Program-made: the position numbers and the translations under genes
From: Microplitis mediator
Lineage: Eukaryota > Arthropoda > Insecta > Hymenoptera > Braconidae
Direction: 5' to 3'
Assembly: GCF_029852145.1 (NCBI RefSeq)
Contig: NC_079973.1
Coordinates: 26,740,422-26,804,421 of the forward strand
DNA: 64,000 nt
The notes under the pieces: generated by a model
Told to the model about the DNA's origin: nothing
Databases searched by the model: none
What the model saw: the letters and a program-made list of their open reading frames with translations, nothing else
Part shown: in pieces, positions 59,588 through 64,000 of the stretch
Layout: each line of letters opens with the position of its first letter
Position numbering within the stretch: position 1 is the stretch's first letter

Positions 59588-59640
59588 GACGTAAATCCGG
59601 AGTGAAATAAAATTCGTAATCACTCCCGATTTTTTTTAGT
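59588..59640. repeat. GGAGTGAA family fragment, copy 3
   Basis: Contains AAATCCGGAGTGAAATAAAA and TAATCACTCCCGATTTTTTT, matching the inner and right parts of 47467-47547. Confidence 0.55.
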
Positions 59641-62600
59641 TTACATCTATATCATATGTGTAGTAAATTTTTAGTTTTAGATGCAGAGGAAATGATAGTG
59701 AGTTGGCTTGTTGACTCCTCCTTTAATTGCCCACGGGTTTTGATCAAACGTCACTTGGATATAAAAGTCGCGATACCGTTTCCGCCTTCTCTTCACGCGC
59801 CACGAGGAAAAATGGATAAGAGTTGTGTGTTGTATATAAATATAAATATATGTATCGTATATTTAATATTGTACATAGAGTGTAGTATAATAGAGCACTG
59901 AGTAGAGAGTCGAGAGAGCACTGGCTGTTGTTTCATTTCTTATCGGCATAAAACGGTTTAATGGTTAGTTTATGCAAATTAAGAGAAATGTGTTACCTTA
60001 CACTTGCTAACATTTTTTTAATCGTCATTAAAAAGTACTTGGGTTGTTTTAATATATTTTTTTTCGTATCAAGAACAAGCTACAGTTTACAAAAATTCAT
60101 TTATGAGAGGAGGGTTGGGCAGAATGGGATAGTCTAATATTTTGACAAATTTGTTTTTTAATTTTTTGAATCCATGCCACTTTGTATAAAAAAGAATGAA
60201 GTGAAAAGTACTTTTTTTGTTCGATTACGTTTGAAGTATTGATGAAAAAAATCAGAACTGGATTGAGACGTCACAATATTGTAAGTAAAAAAAAATTATG
60301 AACGCTCGAATTCCCGCGGATGGGGGAAAATCACAGGAGGGGACTAAACGGACCCAAGGGATGAATACTTTTGGGGCTATACCTTAATAGATCGGTGGCT
60401 ACACAGATACTTGGATTCACGAATCCATCGACTGGTATATAAATTCACCCTATTACGTAACCCACCCTCATATTAATAAAAATTGAAAATTTTTTATTTT
60501 AAAAAACCCGCCACTGACTTCTGATTAATAACTTATTTAAATATTGGCTCGATAAATTCAAAGCTCAATAGTTATTTATAAATTGCATATATATCTATAA
60601 TATTAAACAATAACAAGAACAGCAGAGTTGTAAAATGGCCAGACATTTATATTTAATATCGAGTGATGCCGCGACGTTGTGAAATTCCCTTTGTGACTGT
60701 GGGAGGACAATTTCACGGCATTTACCCGCGACAGGACCCAGTCCAGCTGAACGAGCAGAGCAAGGCGAGAGAGAGCCCCAGTTGTCGAGAGTGTTCGTAC
60801 CGAGTACGAGGCGAGGGCCAGAGTCCACCGCGTTCTGGTCTCCATCACCCTTTAACTATCACTCCAACTCCATTCGCTTTTTTTCCTCCTCACCCTCTCC
60901 ACCCTCCAGCTTTTCCATTCCCTCTTCACTTTAACGCGCGTCAACTCTTTTTATTGTTACTTAAACTTGTGTACATTTGTTTTTTATCGGAAACAAAAGC
61001 GTTATTGCGGAAATAAAATAACATACTAAAAGGAAATAAAAATAAAAACACAAACATAAAAGGTTTTAATTAAATTGCTGACAATTACCAACAACTAGTT
61101 ATATAAATATTTAATTCCCGGTGATTTTTATAACTTTTTAAATTACTTGAGAGTACAAGGTCATACGTTACAAAACAATGCGTTCACCTCGGCCTTATCT
61201 CGGCTTTATTTTTTCTCGCCCGAGTTCACGACTAGAGAAAAAAATAAACCGTCGACACCGAGAAAAAAAAAGAAATATAAAGATTGCAGTAATATAAGAC
61301 GGTAATTTGTGTAATTGAATTAATTGCACATGCAAATGGGCTTAGTATCGCGTTTTAAACCGCGTACACATCAAAGAGTTCTACGGGATAAAATATAAAT
61401 ATATGAGAGCAGACTCTTTGATGAAGGCCAATTCTATTGTCTGCGGTGCTCTGGACTATTCTATTCTACTCTGGATGATCCACTTGGTAATTGATAGATA
61501 CCATCGACATCCCTCCCCACGGCCGCGAATTTTTCAGGGCATGCTCTCTATTATATATCCCACATTGCGCCGCTAAAGTATTGGCTCATCGGCAAAAGAA
61601 TCTCTCCGGCAGACTTGGATCGCCAACAGAAATATATAGGAGGGCTCTAAGAATGACAGGTTACGGGTTAAGATACCGGGTTCGCATGACCCTACTTCCC
61701 GGGCCGTGTTATTAGTTAATTCTTACAATCACTGGTCGTCCCTGTGGTTATTCCATTACGCTCTTTCTCCCTCGCTCTCACTCCTGCGGACTATTACTTG
61801 CCATACATTCGCGTCGTGTCCCTCCAGCGACACGTTTTTTTACTTTTTCTCCGGCTGCTTCTTTGTTTTTTACCTCAGGTTAACGTACTGCCTTATGCCG
61901 GGCTCTTTTATCGACAAGTTCATTAAAGCCTGGTTTTAATTTTTTAAATCGTCATTTTTGTGGTATTGCTCTTGCGGATGCAATTAATTCCTCAAATTTC
62001 ACAGATTGAATAAATAATAATTATCGTTGTTATTTTTAGTGACGTCTACTTCAACTGCTGGGTAAATGATTTGAGTCGATGCAATTATTTGGCTTTAGAT
62101 TTTTTTTTTATTGAAGTTTTAAGAGCCGGCGCCTTGGGATCTTGATAACATTTAAAGATCGGTAATGCGGCTTTTAACCCGGCGGCGCCACTCGCGATTA
62201 TTTTATTTTAAATATTATTATTTTTAAAATCTCTAATGGATTGTGTTGTAGAGAGTTACATGCAAGAATGCAACCCGAACAGCGGTAGTAAGTAGCCAGG
62301 GCTGTTGTGTTACACCTCGAGCTCATAACGATCATCATCGACGGATGTGGTCGATGCTGTTTAATCGTATTCTCTGGAAAAATTTTCTTTCGTGAGAACT
62401 CTCAGTCGGTTGTGTATTTTCATCAGCGCCCTCGCAACTCTTTCATTTTTTTATTACCTATCTTATTATTATTATTATCAACTTTTTTATTTTATTTTTT
62501 ACTAATGTCGGGCCATAACACATGAGAGCTCATATGGGAAATTACTGTATTATTTTTTCCTTTTTTTTTAATGGAGTGAAAAAATAAAATAGAAGTAATG

Positions 62601-64000
62601 GAGGGTAATTTGTAGGCTTATTGTCAATAAAAACCGATTGATTGTGGAGTTTGCTGTATAAATTTTTTATCTAAAGCTTTTTTTGTGTATTTATATTCAT
62701 AAATTGGATGAAATATTTTATAAAGACTTTAAGAGAGTGAGAGTGACGTCGAATGATATTTTACTAAATTGACTTTACGCTCGGGTGCATCCAGAATAAA
62801 ATTTTCCCGAGGCTAAATGCGCATTGGATTATGTTGCAATTCGATTACCTTTGCCATTTCAACTTTTCTCAAGGGTCACGACCATTTCAATAAATATATA
62901 CAAATATTTAAATATATTTATTTATTACATTTAAATTCAAATGGAATTAAATTTTTTTTTTTAATCAAAATTTTTCTCAAATATTATGAACAAAATTTTG
63001 TGGTGTCCCATTTTACCCCAGCCTTTCCCATAACTTTAAGAATTATTTTAATTCATAAATTATATATTGCGACCCTTAAGGAATCTCGATTCCAGGGTCG
63101 AAAAATTATTAATAAATAAATAAATAAATTTGTTCAAAAGATTCAAATTTTAAATTTAATTTTTTTTGTATCTCAAGATGTTCATTAAAAAAAAATTAAT
63201 TTTGATTCTTATCAAATTTGGATATTATTTTTTAATAAGTACTTGTATTAATATCTCATTAAATCAAGGTCACCTTACAATCTGCACTGTCATTTAAAAA
63301 CCCTGTGTAATTTATTGATTAACCAGCCTACAACACGTGTTATTACACACAAAAAAATAATTAAAAATTTACAAACGAACTAATAATCGAGCTCTTACAC
63401 AAAGATAATTATTTGACAAAAGTATAATAAGGCTCCAGTAATAAAGCAATCATGCGCGTAAGCAGACTTGATATCTCACCTAAAAAGTGTACATCGCGAC
63501 ACTTTAGTTATTCGTATTATCGTTTTCGCGAAGAAGATGCACCGCCCTCTTGCAGATAATCTTTTCCCTCACGTACATAACGAACTGGGTTTCATGGTCC
63601 TTTTAATGGGTTCCGAGCCCGACGCTACAGCATCAACATCAGTACCAGTACCAGCACCGCCCTCAGTCCTTTCAATTCCACTGGCTGCTCAGAGTTAACT
63701 TACAAGATCCACTTCCACGCACATTTATATATTCATATTTATATTTATATTCATATTCATATTCATATTCATAATACAAGTAGGCAATAATAACACAAGA
63801 ATAAAGTAACTCTGGATCTTCGTCAACGTTTCCAAGACGAGAGTCGCATACCGTTTAAATTGCAGTAGGCACGCCTGAGGCGAAAGATTTTTGATATTCT
63901 TACATGATAAGGCCTCCTTCTGATACGGCTAACGCATTCAATTATTCTACAGCTCACTACATGTAAACTTATGCATGTTAACTAATGTAATACTATATGT
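59641..64000. other. Non-coding DNA to the end of the window
   Basis: No supported exon or RNA gene. Contains GC-richer patches at 60660-60850, 61490-61720 and 63540-63700, a CT-rich block at 60845-60940, and TCATAT/TTATAT repeats at 63724-63771. Short ORFs lack family resemblance. Confidence 0.35.

Overview
This is a eukaryotic, AT-rich, intron-rich window from an insect nuclear genome. Spliceosomal introns are obvious, the two recognisable genes have insect relatives, and miniature inverted-repeat transposons (MITEs) are scattered throughout. The juvenile-hormone-acid methyltransferase-like gene points to Insecta. A hymenopteran such as a parasitoid wasp fits the composition and protein flavour, but that is inference. 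There are no operons, CRISPR arrays, phages or viral genes.

Layout. Positions 1-2948 (+) hold the last seven coding exons of a phospholipase C beta gene (Plc21C/PLCB1-3 type): the end of the C2 domain, a charged linker and the long C-terminal coiled coil. Three of its six visible introns each carry a different MITE. Positions 2949-11611 are very AT-rich and gene-free, with several MITEs and an 81-bp minisatellite. Positions 11612-12673 (-) are a complete four-exon methyltransferase gene, tail to tail with the phospholipase gene. From 12.7 to 15.1 kb the sequence is non-coding and ends in a 773-bp fold-back MITE.

From about 15.6 kb to the end the sequence is patchier and richer in CpG and G+C, with many simple repeats and no full-length gene. 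It looks like long introns or regulatory DNA of one or more genes with distant exons. Three exon-like segments stand out: 16231-16321, 19488-19577 and 38793-38970. The last two are phase-compatible and could encode a protein C-terminus across a 19-kb intron.

The most striking feature is a cluster at 27018-31943. Three apparently identical 1344-bp elements each begin and end in CCCGGG and are flanked by different 2-bp target duplications (AA, CA, TC). Each has extra internal terminal-repeat-like ends, a tRNA-like RNA polymerase III module with a T-run terminator, and about seven 73-bp palindromic repeats. I could not assign this family to a known superfamily from memory. A 386-bp element at 36083-36468 has similar architecture with a different motif.

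Genes working together: phospholipase C beta acts in Gq signalling and the methyltransferase possibly in juvenile hormone synthesis. Nothing here shows that their neighbourhood is functional rather than incidental.
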